9,324 bases of DNA from an uncultured Eubacteriales bacterium (GTDB taxonomy: Bacteria; Bacillota; Clostridia; Lachnospirales; Anaerotignaceae). The stretch is from assembly GCA_959604475.1 (NCBI GenBank), contig CAUHBX010000024.1, positions 1 through 9,324 of the forward strand, in the 5' to 3' direction. Of the stretch, positions 1 through 6,471 are shown in pieces (within the stretch, counting starts at the first letter, position 1; each line of letters begins with the position of its first letter). The notes beneath the pieces were generated by a model. The model saw nothing but the letters and a program-made list of their open reading frames with translations. It did not search any database and was not told the origin of the DNA. The position numbers and the translations under genes are program-made.

Positions 1-987
1 GCCCGCTGACCACTTATCCACTAACCGTATTTCACCTAAAAGGCTAATGGAACCGTCATAGGACTGCTTGGCATTAACACGATAAATGCACTGCTCCGAT
101 TCTTTTCCAACAAAGGTATCGTCATATTGATAATATTCCCATACATCCTTATCTATTTTTAATGTTGTTTCAAAGCCTGTATAATTGCAAATAACCCTAA
201 GCAGATTGTTTGCTGCCTTTTCATAATTAAAGGAAATTAAATTATTATATGAGCCGCCGTCATTTCCCGGGAGGTTCAGACGTTCATATCCGCCGTCTGC
301 TTTCATAAAAAACAGTACTTCGCCATAAGCCTGAGGGTCGGTGCTGTCATCATGGGAAATACCGAATACAATATCAGTTTTGCCGTCATTTGTGAAATCG
401 CAGCTTAATATATACGGAAATCCTGAATCCGGTAAGTTGCCTCCAATATCCAGAACACTGCCGTTTCCAAATTCAATTTCAAAGGAGCAGCTGTCATTGG
501 AATTTAACTTTTTATATACCCTGTCAACAAGCCCATCGTTATCATAGTCTGTTGATGTGAAATATGTACTTAAATCACAGCCTATGCATTCATCTAAATA
601 TCCTGAATATCCGTTGAAGTTTATTCTGTATTTATCATTTATAGTAGGTTCGGCTTTAAAATTTTTATTAAAATACACTACATAAACTAGAACTGCAGCA
701 AGGGCTGTTAATGCAGCAGCAACAAATAATTTTTTAATAAAGGATTTTCTGATTCCTGTAAGAATTGCTATACTATCTGGATTGGATTCATCCCTTGTGC
801 CAGTAAGCTCAGATAATGGAATGTCAAATATATTGGACAGCTCAATAAGATTTTCCATATTCGGCAGTGAAGCATTGCTTTCCCACTTAGAGATTGCCTG
901 TCTTGTAATATCCATTCTTTCAGCTAGATATTCCTGCGTCATTTTATGTTCTTTACGATATTTTTTGATTTTTTCCCCGGTAGTCAT
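1..987 (-). CDS. Membrane-anchored XRE-family transcriptional regulator with FG-GAP/VCBS-like outer domain (partial, 3' end beyond left edge)
   Basis: Open from an ATG at 987-985 to the window edge: 329 codons with no stop. The start is supported by GAGGGG (997-1002, minus strand) 9 nt upstream. Residues about 5-60 form a classic XRE/Cro helix-turn-helix, including MTQEYLAERM and the recognition-helix stretch TRQAISKWE. A short linker follows, then K85-K86 and one hydrophobic segment (about 87-106), so the HTH should be cytoplasmic and the rest outside the cell. The outer part carries two acidic calcium-type loops, DYDNDGLVDRV (147-157) and DFTNDGKTDIVFG (197-209), which resemble FG-GAP/VCBS or EF-hand-like DxDxDG repeats. 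There are no kinase or phosphatase motifs. I infer a one-component regulator tethered to the membrane, perhaps controlled by an extracytoplasmic signal. The ligand and target genes are unknown, and autoregulation is only suggested by the upstream palindrome. XRE assignment is firm; the outer-domain assignment is moderate. Confidence 0.88.
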   Translation of the reverse strand, partial: MTTGEKIKKYRKEHKMTQEYLAERMDITRQAISKWESNASLPNMENLIELSNIFDIPLSELTGTRDESNPDSIAILTGIRKSFIKKLFVAAALTALAAVLVYVVYFNKNFKAEPTINDKYRINFNGYSGYLDECIGCDLSTYFTSTDYDNDGLVDRVYKKLNSNDSCSFEIEFGNGSVLDIGGNLPDSGFPYILSCDFTNDGKTDIVFGISHDDSTDPQAYGEVLFFMKADGGYERLNLPGNDGGSYNNLISFNYEKAANNLLRVICNYTGFETTLKIDKDVWEYYQYDDTFVGKESEQCIYRVNAKQSYDGSISLLGEIRLVDKWSAG

Positions 988-1061
988 TTAGGTCAGCCCC
1001 TCGTGTTAAATTAATCTCTTATGCTGATAATACCACCTTTTAAACTTATGGGCTACCAACC

Positions 1062-1086
1062 AAAACGCAACTTTAGGTTGCATTTT
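1062..1086. promoter_or_regulatory. Imperfect palindrome, candidate operator of the divergent/upstream XRE gene
   Basis: Arms AAAACGCAAC (1062-1071) and GTTGCATTTT (1077-1086) are inverted copies with one mismatch around a 5-bp centre. The site is about 75 nt upstream of the XRE start codon, in the 209-bp gap between that gene and mscL. XRE regulators commonly bind dyad sites near their own promoter, so autoregulation is a reasonable inference. I found no convincing -35/-10 pair for the XRE gene on the minus strand: a TATTAT lies closer to the gene but lacks a good -35. The lack of a following T-run argues against a terminator. Confidence 0.4.
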
Positions 1087-1173
1087 AAACTTTTTTAATA
1101 GCTCTGTCTTATACCAAATATAAATCCTGTAAAAATAGAATTGATGCAGCGCCGGCAACTGCTTTTATCTCGT

Positions 1174-1203
1174 AAAAAAATAAGCCGTTTAACGGCTTAT
1201 TTT
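1174..1203 (-). terminator. Rho-independent terminator of mscL
   Basis: On the minus strand the stem TAAGCCG/CGGCTTA closes on a short TTAAA loop and is followed by a run of seven T. The TAA stop codon of mscL (1199-1197) is the first part of the stem, so termination comes immediately after the coding region. On the plus strand the hairpin is followed by only four T. Confidence 0.85.
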
Positions 1204-1637
1204 AATTCTGATGTACAATGAGGACATCTTGTGGCAACTATAGATATTTCACTTTTGCAGAATGGACATATTTTTGTCGCAGGAGCTGACGCAGCGGGAG
1301 GAGCCGGCTTTTTCAGCTTGTTAATTGTTCTGATAACCATAAATAAAACAAAGGCGACAATTAAAAAATTAATGACCGCGGATATAAAATTACCGTAGCT
1401 TAAAACAGCGGTTGCCTTTGAAGCCTCCTCAAAAGAAGTATATTTGTTGCCGTCAAGGGCAATAAACCATGAACTGTAATCCAGGCCTCCGGTAAAATTT
1501 CCGACAACAGGCATAATAATATCGTTTACAAGCGAATTTACTATGCTTGTGAAGGCAGAACCAACTATAATGCCGACAGCCATATCCGTTACGTTGCCCC
1601 TTGAGGCAAATTCCTTAAACTCTGATATAAGGCTCAT
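1197..1637 (-). CDS. mscL: Large-conductance mechanosensitive channel MscL with C-terminal zinc ribbon
   Basis: A 146-residue MscL family protein, a homo-oligomeric membrane channel that opens under membrane tension and releases solutes on hypo-osmotic shock. The N-terminal amphipathic helix and first membrane helix are typical (FKEFASRGNVTDMAVGIIVG, then SIVNSLVNDIIMPVVG, to about residue 46). The second membrane helix is about 82-105, followed by a KLKK patch and a Pro/Ala-rich linker (111-121). Instead of the usual C-terminal helical bundle the protein ends in a zinc ribbon, C124-x2-C127-x10-C138-x2-C141. I chose the ATG at 1637 because AAAGGAG sits 8 nt upstream; a start at 1685 would add 16 residues that do not resemble MscL. 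It is monocistronic, with its own promoter and terminator, and divergent from the hydrogenase operon. Family assignment is secure. Confidence 0.95.
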   Translation of the reverse strand: MSLISEFKEFASRGNVTDMAVGIIVGSAFTSIVNSLVNDIIMPVVGNFTGGLDYSSWFIALDGNKYTSFEEASKATAVLSYGNFISAVINFLIVAFVLFMVIRTINKLKKPAPPAASAPATKICPFCKSEISIVATRCPHCTSELK

Positions 1638-1675
1638 ACTAAATTCTCCTTTGCATTTATAAAATATACGATTAA

Positions 1676-1704
1676 ATAATACCATAAATCGACTTCAATT
1701 TAAA
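1676..1704 (-). promoter_or_regulatory. Probable sigma-A promoter of mscL
   Basis: Minus-strand -35 TTTAAA (1704-1699), a 17-bp spacer and -10 TATTAT (1681-1676), about 39 nt from the chosen ATG. The -10 has five of six consensus bases and the -35 four of six. It lies back to back with the stronger plus-strand promoter of the hydrogenase operon, about 57 bp away. Confidence 0.55.
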
Positions 1705-1760
1705 TTAAACAACAACTTTTTGTGTTTTTTTAATTGTAAGTATTAACTGCCTGCAAACCT

Positions 1761-1788
1761 TTGACAACCAATGCATATTTGTTATAAT
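1761..1788 (+). promoter_or_regulatory. Consensus sigma-A promoter of the hydrogenase operon
   Basis: Exact TTGACA (1761-1766) and exact TATAAT (1783-1788) with a 16-bp spacer. Transcription should begin near 1795, leaving a leader of about 33 nt with AGGAGG before the first gene. I saw no good Rex-type dyad (TTGTTAA...TTAACAA) overlapping it. Expression therefore looks mainly constitutive unless a factor acts at an unrecognised site. Confidence 0.85.
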
Positions 1789-1827
1789 ATAAGCTGTAGC
1801 TTAAAAATAAATAAGGAGGTCTTTCTG

Positions 1828-2070
1828 ATGAAAACTATAAAGGTATGTATCGGAAGCGCATGTCATTTAAAGGGCTCTTATGAGATTATAAATATTCTTA
1901 AAAAATCTATAGAGAGGGACGGAAATTCAGATAAGGTTAACGTTAAGGCGTCTTTCTGTCTTGGAAACTGTGAAGGAGCAGTGGCTGTAACGTATAACGA
2001 CAATATGTATTCGCTTCAGCCTGCAACAGCAGAGGAGTTTTATAACTCTGTTATAAAGGAGAATATCTGA
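1828..2070 (+). CDS. Thioredoxin-like [2Fe-2S] ferredoxin domain protein
   Basis: An 80-residue protein with the four-cysteine pattern of thioredoxin-fold [2Fe-2S] ferredoxins (NuoE/HydC type): C7-x4-C12 (CIGSAC) and C44-x3-C48 (CLGNC). It consists of that fold alone, without the helical N-terminal extension of NuoE. The ATG at 1828 is preceded by AAGGAGG at 7-8 nt. A longer in-frame start at 1771 would lie inside the promoter spacer and cannot be transcribed. It is the first gene of the unit and its stop is 2 nt from the hydS start, so translation is probably coupled. Stand-alone proteins of this type are known next to sensory [FeFe] hydrogenases. I infer that it passes electrons to or from the N-terminal clusters of the next gene product; this is not shown by sequence. 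Fold and cluster assignment are strong. Confidence 0.9.
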   Translation: MKTIKVCIGSACHLKGSYEIINILKKSIERDGNSDKVNVKASFCLGNCEGAVAVTYNDNMYSLQPATAEEFYNSVIKENI

Positions 2071-2072
2071 TT

Positions 2073-3794
2073 ATGATAAGAATGTTTGATTTGAAGAGCG
2101 ATAACTGTAAGAACTGCTATAAGTGCATCAGGTATTGCCCTGTCAAAGCCATTCGTTTTCAAAGCGGCAAAGCCGAGATAGATATGGAGAAATGCATTGC
2201 CTGCGGGCAATGCTTTGTTGTCTGTCCTAAACATGTCAGGAATGTGGACAATGATTATGCAAATGTTTCGGACAGGCTTAAGGACGGCACAAAGGTCACG
2301 GCTATTTTGGATTCGTCATATCTTGCTATGTTTGACGAGCCTGAGAAATTTGTTGCCGGATTAAAGAAGCTCGGCTTTGATACGGTTCAGGAAATAGCGG
2401 CCAGTACAGCAAAAATAACGGAGGAACAGATGGAATATATGGAGGAACACAGAAATCTGAAATATATGATAACAGCAGGCTGTCCGTCCGTATATTTGTA
2501 TATATGCAAATATTATCCTGAACTTGTGAAGTACATAATACCTGTGGTATCCCCTTCGGTTGCTTTGGCAAAGCTTATTAAACATTCACAACCGGAAAGC
2601 TATACGGTTTATGTAGGGCCTTGTCTCAGTAGGAGATATGAAACCCTGGATTCGGACAAAACCTGTCTTGATGCGGCTATCAGCTTTTCAGAGGCGCTTA
2701 GAATGATGAAGGTAGGATTTATTGACTATACCAGTCTGGAGCCTCTGCTTCCGGATGTGTTGTCCGGAAGCGAAAGAAAAAATTATGCCATGCCTGGAAA
2801 AACCTGCGACAGGTTGATAGTCAAGGCTAATAGCTTGAATTACAGCCTTGTCTCTATTGACGGTGCAGAACAGACAAGGGAACTTCTGGAAGCCATGAAG
2901 GACGGAATACTCGACAGGACGGTGGCGGATATAGCAATGTGCCACGGCTCATGCCTGAACGGGCCGTTTATGCATGGAAAAAACTCAAATATGTTCCTGA
3001 GCCTGCAAAAACTCAGGAGTCATGTTGATGAACGCAAAAAACTTATGGGCGGAGAAGAAAATGACGAAATTATAAATTGGTCAGGCGTAAAATTTGACGC
3101 TGAATTCAGCCCTATGGAAATTAAAAATTCACTGTTCAGTGATGAAGAAATAAAAGAAACTCTTATTAAAATGGGAAAGAACAGCCGCGCTGACGAGCTG
3201 GACTGCGGTGCTTGCGGATATAACTCCTGCCGCGACAAGGCTGTGGCTGTCCTTTGTGGAATGGCACAGGTTGATATGTGCATGCCATATATGAAACGCA
3301 GGGCGGAAACTATGACCAGCGCCATATTTATGGCGGCAAGAAATGCCATAATCATATGTGATATGGATTTAAAGATAATAAGGATTAACCCCGCTGCAGA
3401 ACGTATTTCAAATATCAAAGCAGATGATGCCGTCGGAATGCCGGTATCGGAATTCATACCTGAAAAATTCTATATGCAGGTTTACGAATCTGGAAATGAT
3501 ATAGTAGGTGAAAAGATTAATATTGAAAAATTTGGATATACAGGGCTGATGAATATCATGTATATGAAAGATGAAGGAGAATTTATGACCACAATACAGG
3601 ATATTACAGAGGCTGAAAAAAGGCGAGCCGAGCTTGAAAAGCTTAAATTAAACACAGTTGACGTTACCCAAAGAATTATTGACAAGCAGATGATGGTAGC
3701 GCAGGAAATAGCGTCTCTTTTGGGTGAGACAACCGCTGAGACAAAGGTGGCGCTTAATAAGCTTAAAAAGGTAGTTCTTGAAGAGGGTGAGTAA
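2073..3794 (+). CDS. hydS: Sensory-type (Group C, phosphatase-linked) [FeFe] hydrogenase with PAS domain
   Basis: 573 residues. Domains in order: two [4Fe-4S] ferredoxin motifs (C12/C15/C18/C22 and C41/C44/C47/C51); an H-cluster domain (about 75-310); a Fes-type [4Fe-4S] motif C378-x2-C381-x4-C386-x16-C403; a PAS domain (about 413-510); and a helical tail with QEIASLLGETTAETKVAL, recalled as typical of this subfamily. All four H-cluster ligands are present: C137, C184, C290 and C294. Three motifs differ from catalytic enzymes. L1 is TAGCP instead of TSCCP (proton-relay Cys becomes Gly136). L2 is PCLSRRYE, so the usual Lys is Arg187. L3 begins DIAMCHGSC instead of ExMACxxGC. These changes and the PAS domain point to H2 or redox sensing with low turnover, as for HydS proteins of Thermotoga and Ruminococcus albus. 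AAAGGAG lies 11 nt before the ATG, inside the preceding gene; the next gene begins 2 nt after the stop. The family is firm, the sensing role is inference, and the symbol hydS is by family resemblance. Confidence 0.9.
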   Translation: MIRMFDLKSDNCKNCYKCIRYCPVKAIRFQSGKAEIDMEKCIACGQCFVVCPKHVRNVDNDYANVSDRLKDGTKVTAILDSSYLAMFDEPEKFVAGLKKLGFDTVQEIAASTAKITEEQMEYMEEHRNLKYMITAGCPSVYLYICKYYPELVKYIIPVVSPSVALAKLIKHSQPESYTVYVGPCLSRRYETLDSDKTCLDAAISFSEALRMMKVGFIDYTSLEPLLPDVLSGSERKNYAMPGKTCDRLIVKANSLNYSLVSIDGAEQTRELLEAMKDGILDRTVADIAMCHGSCLNGPFMHGKNSNMFLSLQKLRSHVDERKKLMGGEENDEIINWSGVKFDAEFSPMEIKNSLFSDEEIKETLIKMGKNSRADELDCGACGYNSCRDKAVAVLCGMAQVDMCMPYMKRRAETMTSAIFMAARNAIIICDMDLKIIRINPAAERISNIKADDAVGMPVSEFIPEKFYMQVYESGNDIVGEKINIEKFGYTGLMNIMYMKDEGEFMTTIQDITEAEKRRAELEKLKLNTVDVTQRIIDKQMMVAQEIASLLGETTAETKVALNKLKKVVLEEGE

Positions 3795-3796
3795 CA

Positions 3797-4753
3797 TTGT
3801 ATTTTATAGATGCTTCATACAACAGCTTAAAAAAATACTGTGAGGAACTCTGCGGAGACTGCATACAGCAGGCAAACCTTAAGGACAGCAAAATTTTTGT
3901 GCTTGCTGACGGACTTGGAAGCGGTGTAAAGGCTAATATACTTTCAACTCTAACTTCTAAAATTGCCATAACGATGCTTCGTGAAGGCTCTACTCTGGAG
4001 GAGACTATAGATACCATCGTCCATACTCTGCCTGTATGCCGACAGAGGCATTTAGCGTATTCCACATTTACTCTGATAAAAATATACAGAGACGGAGATG
4101 CTTATGCCGCCGAATTTGACAATCCGTCAATATTTCTTCATAAAAACGGGCAGGACATCCCAATTGAGAAAACACTTAAAGTAATAGGCGATAAAAATAT
4201 ATACGAAAGCCGCTTTAAGATGGATAAAGATACAATGCTTGTAGTTGTAAGCGATGGGGTTGTACATGCAGGCGTTGGACACTCGCTTGATTTAGGCTGG
4301 GAATGGGTTAATGTTAATTCATATCTCAGGGAATTGTCAAAGGAATCCGCATCTACCAAGAAGGTTGTTAAGAACATACTTAACTGCTGCAGTGAACTTT
4401 ATGAGGGGGAGCCTGGTGACGATACATCTGTCCTTGCGGTTAAAATAAAGGAGCAGCAGGTAATTAACTTGTTTTTCGGGCCTCCGAGAGACAGAAAAAA
4501 TGATACGGCCGTATTTGATAAGGTACTGCGTTCCGGAGAAAAGGTTGTAGTTTGCGGAGGTACTACGGCACAGATAGCGGCAAGACTGCTTGATACTGAA
4601 ATGGATTTTGATATGGAAACAATGACAATGGATATACCGCCTGTGGCTAAAATAAAAGGGGTAGAACTTGTAACTGAAGGCGTTATAACACTGTCTAAGG
4701 CTATAGATATTTTAAGGGAATATGTAAAACCTGATAACAATCCCAAAATATAA
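3797..4753 (+). CDS. SpoIIE/PP2C-family serine phosphatase linked to sensory hydrogenase (3' end interrupted by stop)
   Basis: 318 residues to the first stop. Residues 1-218 are a SpoIIE-like PP2C phosphatase domain with its metal-binding aspartates: ADGLGSG (D38), SDGV (D153) and PGDDTS (D208/D209). Residues about 222-318 begin a second alpha/beta domain with FFGPP, VCGGTTAQIAARLL and ELVTEGVITLS. The start is TTG at 3797, with GAGGG 9 nt upstream and 2 nt after the hydS stop; starting there gives the expected N-terminus (MYFIDASYNSLKKYCEELCGD region). The second domain should continue, but TAA (4751-4753) ends it. In the same frame, after a second TAA, a matching tail runs to 4966, so an uninterrupted protein would be about 389 residues, close to what I recall for the family. 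The phosphatase domain is intact and may still work. The expected role is dephosphorylating an unknown Ser/Thr phosphoprotein in response to the HydS signal; no partner kinase is encoded in this window. Confidence 0.88.
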   Translation: MYFIDASYNSLKKYCEELCGDCIQQANLKDSKIFVLADGLGSGVKANILSTLTSKIAITMLREGSTLEETIDTIVHTLPVCRQRHLAYSTFTLIKIYRDGDAYAAEFDNPSIFLHKNGQDIPIEKTLKVIGDKNIYESRFKMDKDTMLVVVSDGVVHAGVGHSLDLGWEWVNVNSYLRELSKESASTKKVVKNILNCCSELYEGEPGDDTSVLAVKIKEQQVINLFFGPPRDRKNDTAVFDKVLRSGEKVVVCGGTTAQIAARLLDTEMDFDMETMTMDIPPVAKIKGVELVTEGVITLSKAIDILREYVKPDNNPKI

Positions 4754-4758
4754 AAAAG

Positions 4759-4779
4759 GCTGCATTAAAAAAATGCGGC
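4759..4779. repeat. Hairpin with A-rich loop at the phosphatase interruption
   Basis: GCTGCATT (4759-4766) pairs with AATGCGGC (4772-4779), eight base pairs including one G-T, around an AAAAA loop. It starts 5 nt after the TAA stop at 4751-4753, and A-runs of six (4752-4757) and seven (4767-4773) lie in and beside it. On the plus strand no T-run follows, so it is not a normal terminator of the operon. On the minus strand it is followed by CTTTTTT and would look like a terminator, but no minus-strand gene needs one. Confidence 0.5.
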
Positions 4780-4783
4780 GTCT

Positions 4784-4966
4784 ATGCTGGCAAGGCTTTT
4801 AATAGAAGACTGCGACAGCGTTAAAATATATCAGGGAACCGCGATAAACCCTGCACACCAGGACCTTGCGTTTAAAATGGATTTTACCTATAAAATAAAT
4901 CAGATGAACGAGCTTACACTTTTGCTTGAGAAAATGGGAAAGGATGTAGAAACTGTGTACATCTGA
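4784..4966 (+). pseudogene. Detached C-terminal tail of the SpoIIE-family phosphatase
   Basis: An open stretch of 60 codons from ATG 4784 (MLARLLIEDCD...; central motif GTAINPAHQ), in the same frame as the preceding phosphatase and separated by two TAA codons (4751-4753 and 4766-4768). The reading already looks protein-like from KNAAS just upstream of the ATG. It matches what I recall as the end of the second domain in full-length relatives (LLARLL..., V/GxAINPAHQ, xxLxKLGKxV). No ribosome site sits at a suitable distance before the ATG; an AAGG lies more than 20 nt away. It is therefore better read as a cut-off part of the upstream gene than as a separate small gene. Independent translation, or read-through by recoding, remains possible. 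Confidence 0.7.
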
Positions 4967-4994
4967 TTGAATACTACTGTTGAGGTATAGATAT

Positions 4995-6458
4995 ATGAAT
5001 ATTAAAAAATTTGAAAGCAATGTTCAATTTACTAAATATCTTGTAAACAAAGAGATAACCGAGCGTTTTATAAACGGTACACTGGACAGCTCCCTTGATG
5101 AAATTGCTGAAAAGCTGGTACCCGGGCCTAAGCCTGTGACGCGTTGCTGTATTTATAAAGAGAGGCATATAATTAAGGAAAGGGCTAAAAATGCCATAGA
5201 GCCTTTAAAGGGTACAAACGTTATTAATATTCTTCATGACGCATGTGATGAGTGCCCTGTAAACCGTTTTATGGTAACGGAGGCGTGCCGGGGATGCCTG
5301 GCGCATAAATGCCATGAGGTATGTCCTAAGGACGCTATATTTATAGTTAACCACCATGCCTACATAAACCAGGAAAAGTGTATTGAGTGCGGCAGATGCC
5401 ATGACGCCTGCCCATATAATGCAATAAGCGATGTTCAGCGCCCGTGCATACGCTCATGCGAAATCGGCGCTATAAAAATTGACGAAGACAGGAAGGCTTA
5501 CATTGACGACAGTAAATGCGTATCATGCGGGGCATGCGTTCATATGTGCCCATTCGGAGCGATTGTAGACAAGCCTTTTGTACTTGACGTGCTCAAACTC
5601 TTAAAGGAATCCGAGAATAATACAAAATACAAGGTTTACGCAATAATAGCCCCCGCTGTTTCTTCGCAGTTTACAAATGCGAGAATAGAGCAGGTTATAT
5701 CAGGAATTGAAAAAATAGGATTTTTTCACGCTGTAGAGGCTGCTCTTGGGGCCGATATAGTTTCGTTCCATGAAGCACATGAGTTTGCTGAAACGGCTGA
5801 GGAAATGAAGTGGAAAACTACAAGTTGCTGTCCGGCTTTTGTCGATTATGTCAGCAAAGCGTTTCCTGATTTGATGGGACATGTTTCTAATACGGTTTCG
5901 CCCATGATTGCCGCTGCCAGGCTTGTTAAAAGCATGGACGAGAACGCAAAAATTGTGTTTATAGGACCGTGTACTGCCAAGAAAATGGAAATAAAGAAGG
6001 ATGACCTTAAGGATGCGGTCGACCTTGTTATAACATTTGAGGAGCTCGCGGCTATGCTTGACGCTATGAATATAAATCTTGAGGAGTGCGAGGACAGCGC
6101 TCTAGACAATGCTTCTTTCTTCGGAAGGATTTTTGCCAGGAGCGGCGGAGTTGCCGAAGCTGTAAAACAGGTTGTGGAGCATGAAAAGCTTGATATAGAT
6201 TTTAAGCCTGTGGCAGTCGACGGATTGGATGCATGTACAAAAATACTCAGGCTTGCAAAGGCAGGAAGGCTTGACGCCAATTTCATTGAGGGAATGGCAT
6301 GCAAGCTTGGATGCATAGGGGGCGCTGCGTCGCTATCCCACGGACCTAAAGATGTGAGCCAGGTGGATAAATATGGAAAGCTGTCTAAGGAAAAGAACAG
6401 TATAGATGCTATAAGCATATTTGACCTGGATTCCCTTGAATTGGAAAGAAAACAATAA
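4995..6458 (+). CDS. Monomeric Group B [FeFe] hydrogenase (ferredoxin-type, CpIII-like)
   Basis: 487 residues. The N-terminal part (about 84-190) carries several Fe-S motifs: C98-x2-C101-x4-C106-x3-C110, C129/C132/C135/C139 and C175/C178/C181/C185, with further cysteines C84, C87, C151 and C155. The H-cluster domain follows (about 215-450) with all catalytic motifs: TSCCPAF (C278 proton relay, C279 ligand), GPCTAKKME (C326 ligand, K329) and EGMACKLGC (M434, C436, C440). The F after TSCCPA and the RCCIYKER and ACRGCLAHKC stretches fit the Group B type represented by Clostridium pasteurianum CpIII, rather than CpI-like Group A. It should reduce protons or oxidise H2 with ferredoxin in the cytoplasm and needs HydEFG maturation from elsewhere. 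I chose ATG 4995 because GAGG lies 9 nt upstream; a TTG at 4980 would overlap that site. It is the last gene of the unit and a plausible regulatory target of the HydS-phosphatase pair. Confidence 0.93.
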   Translation: MNIKKFESNVQFTKYLVNKEITERFINGTLDSSLDEIAEKLVPGPKPVTRCCIYKERHIIKERAKNAIEPLKGTNVINILHDACDECPVNRFMVTEACRGCLAHKCHEVCPKDAIFIVNHHAYINQEKCIECGRCHDACPYNAISDVQRPCIRSCEIGAIKIDEDRKAYIDDSKCVSCGACVHMCPFGAIVDKPFVLDVLKLLKESENNTKYKVYAIIAPAVSSQFTNARIEQVISGIEKIGFFHAVEAALGADIVSFHEAHEFAETAEEMKWKTTSCCPAFVDYVSKAFPDLMGHVSNTVSPMIAAARLVKSMDENAKIVFIGPCTAKKMEIKKDDLKDAVDLVITFEELAAMLDAMNINLEECEDSALDNASFFGRIFARSGGVAEAVKQVVEHEKLDIDFKPVAVDGLDACTKILRLAKAGRLDANFIEGMACKLGCIGGAASLSHGPKDVSQVDKYGKLSKEKNSIDAISIFDLDSLELERKQ

Positions 6459-6471
6459 ATGTATTTAATAG

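Noticed and set aside
341..991. Two plus-strand open frames of 68 and 69 codons
   Set aside because: Both are antisense to the XRE-membrane regulator, whose domains are clear on the minus strand.
1690..1760. Rex-type redox operator near the hydrogenase promoter
   Set aside because: AT-rich stretches with TTGTT and AACAA pieces occur, but no spaced inverted TTGTTAA/TTAACAA pair could be built.
1771..1827. Upstream ATG extending the [2Fe-2S] protein by 19 residues
   Set aside because: The ATG lies between the -35 and -10 of the promoter, so it would not be on the transcript; the ATG at 1828 has AGGAGG.
3020..3457. 145-codon open frame on the minus strand
   Set aside because: Antisense to the Fes/PAS part of the HydS-like gene, with no recognisable domain or initiation signal.
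4752..4779. Intrinsic terminator between the phosphatase and the Group B hydrogenase
   Set aside because: On the plus strand the hairpin is followed by GTCTATGC, not a T-run; only the minus strand has the T-run and no gene there would use it.
4784..4966. Independent small protein gene
   Set aside because: Same frame as the phosphatase, no ribosome site, and sequence that fits the missing end of that protein.
5846..6418. 190-codon open frame on the minus strand
   Set aside because: Antisense to the H-cluster domain of the Group B hydrogenase; Ser/Ala-rich shadow translation, no ribosome site or family motif.
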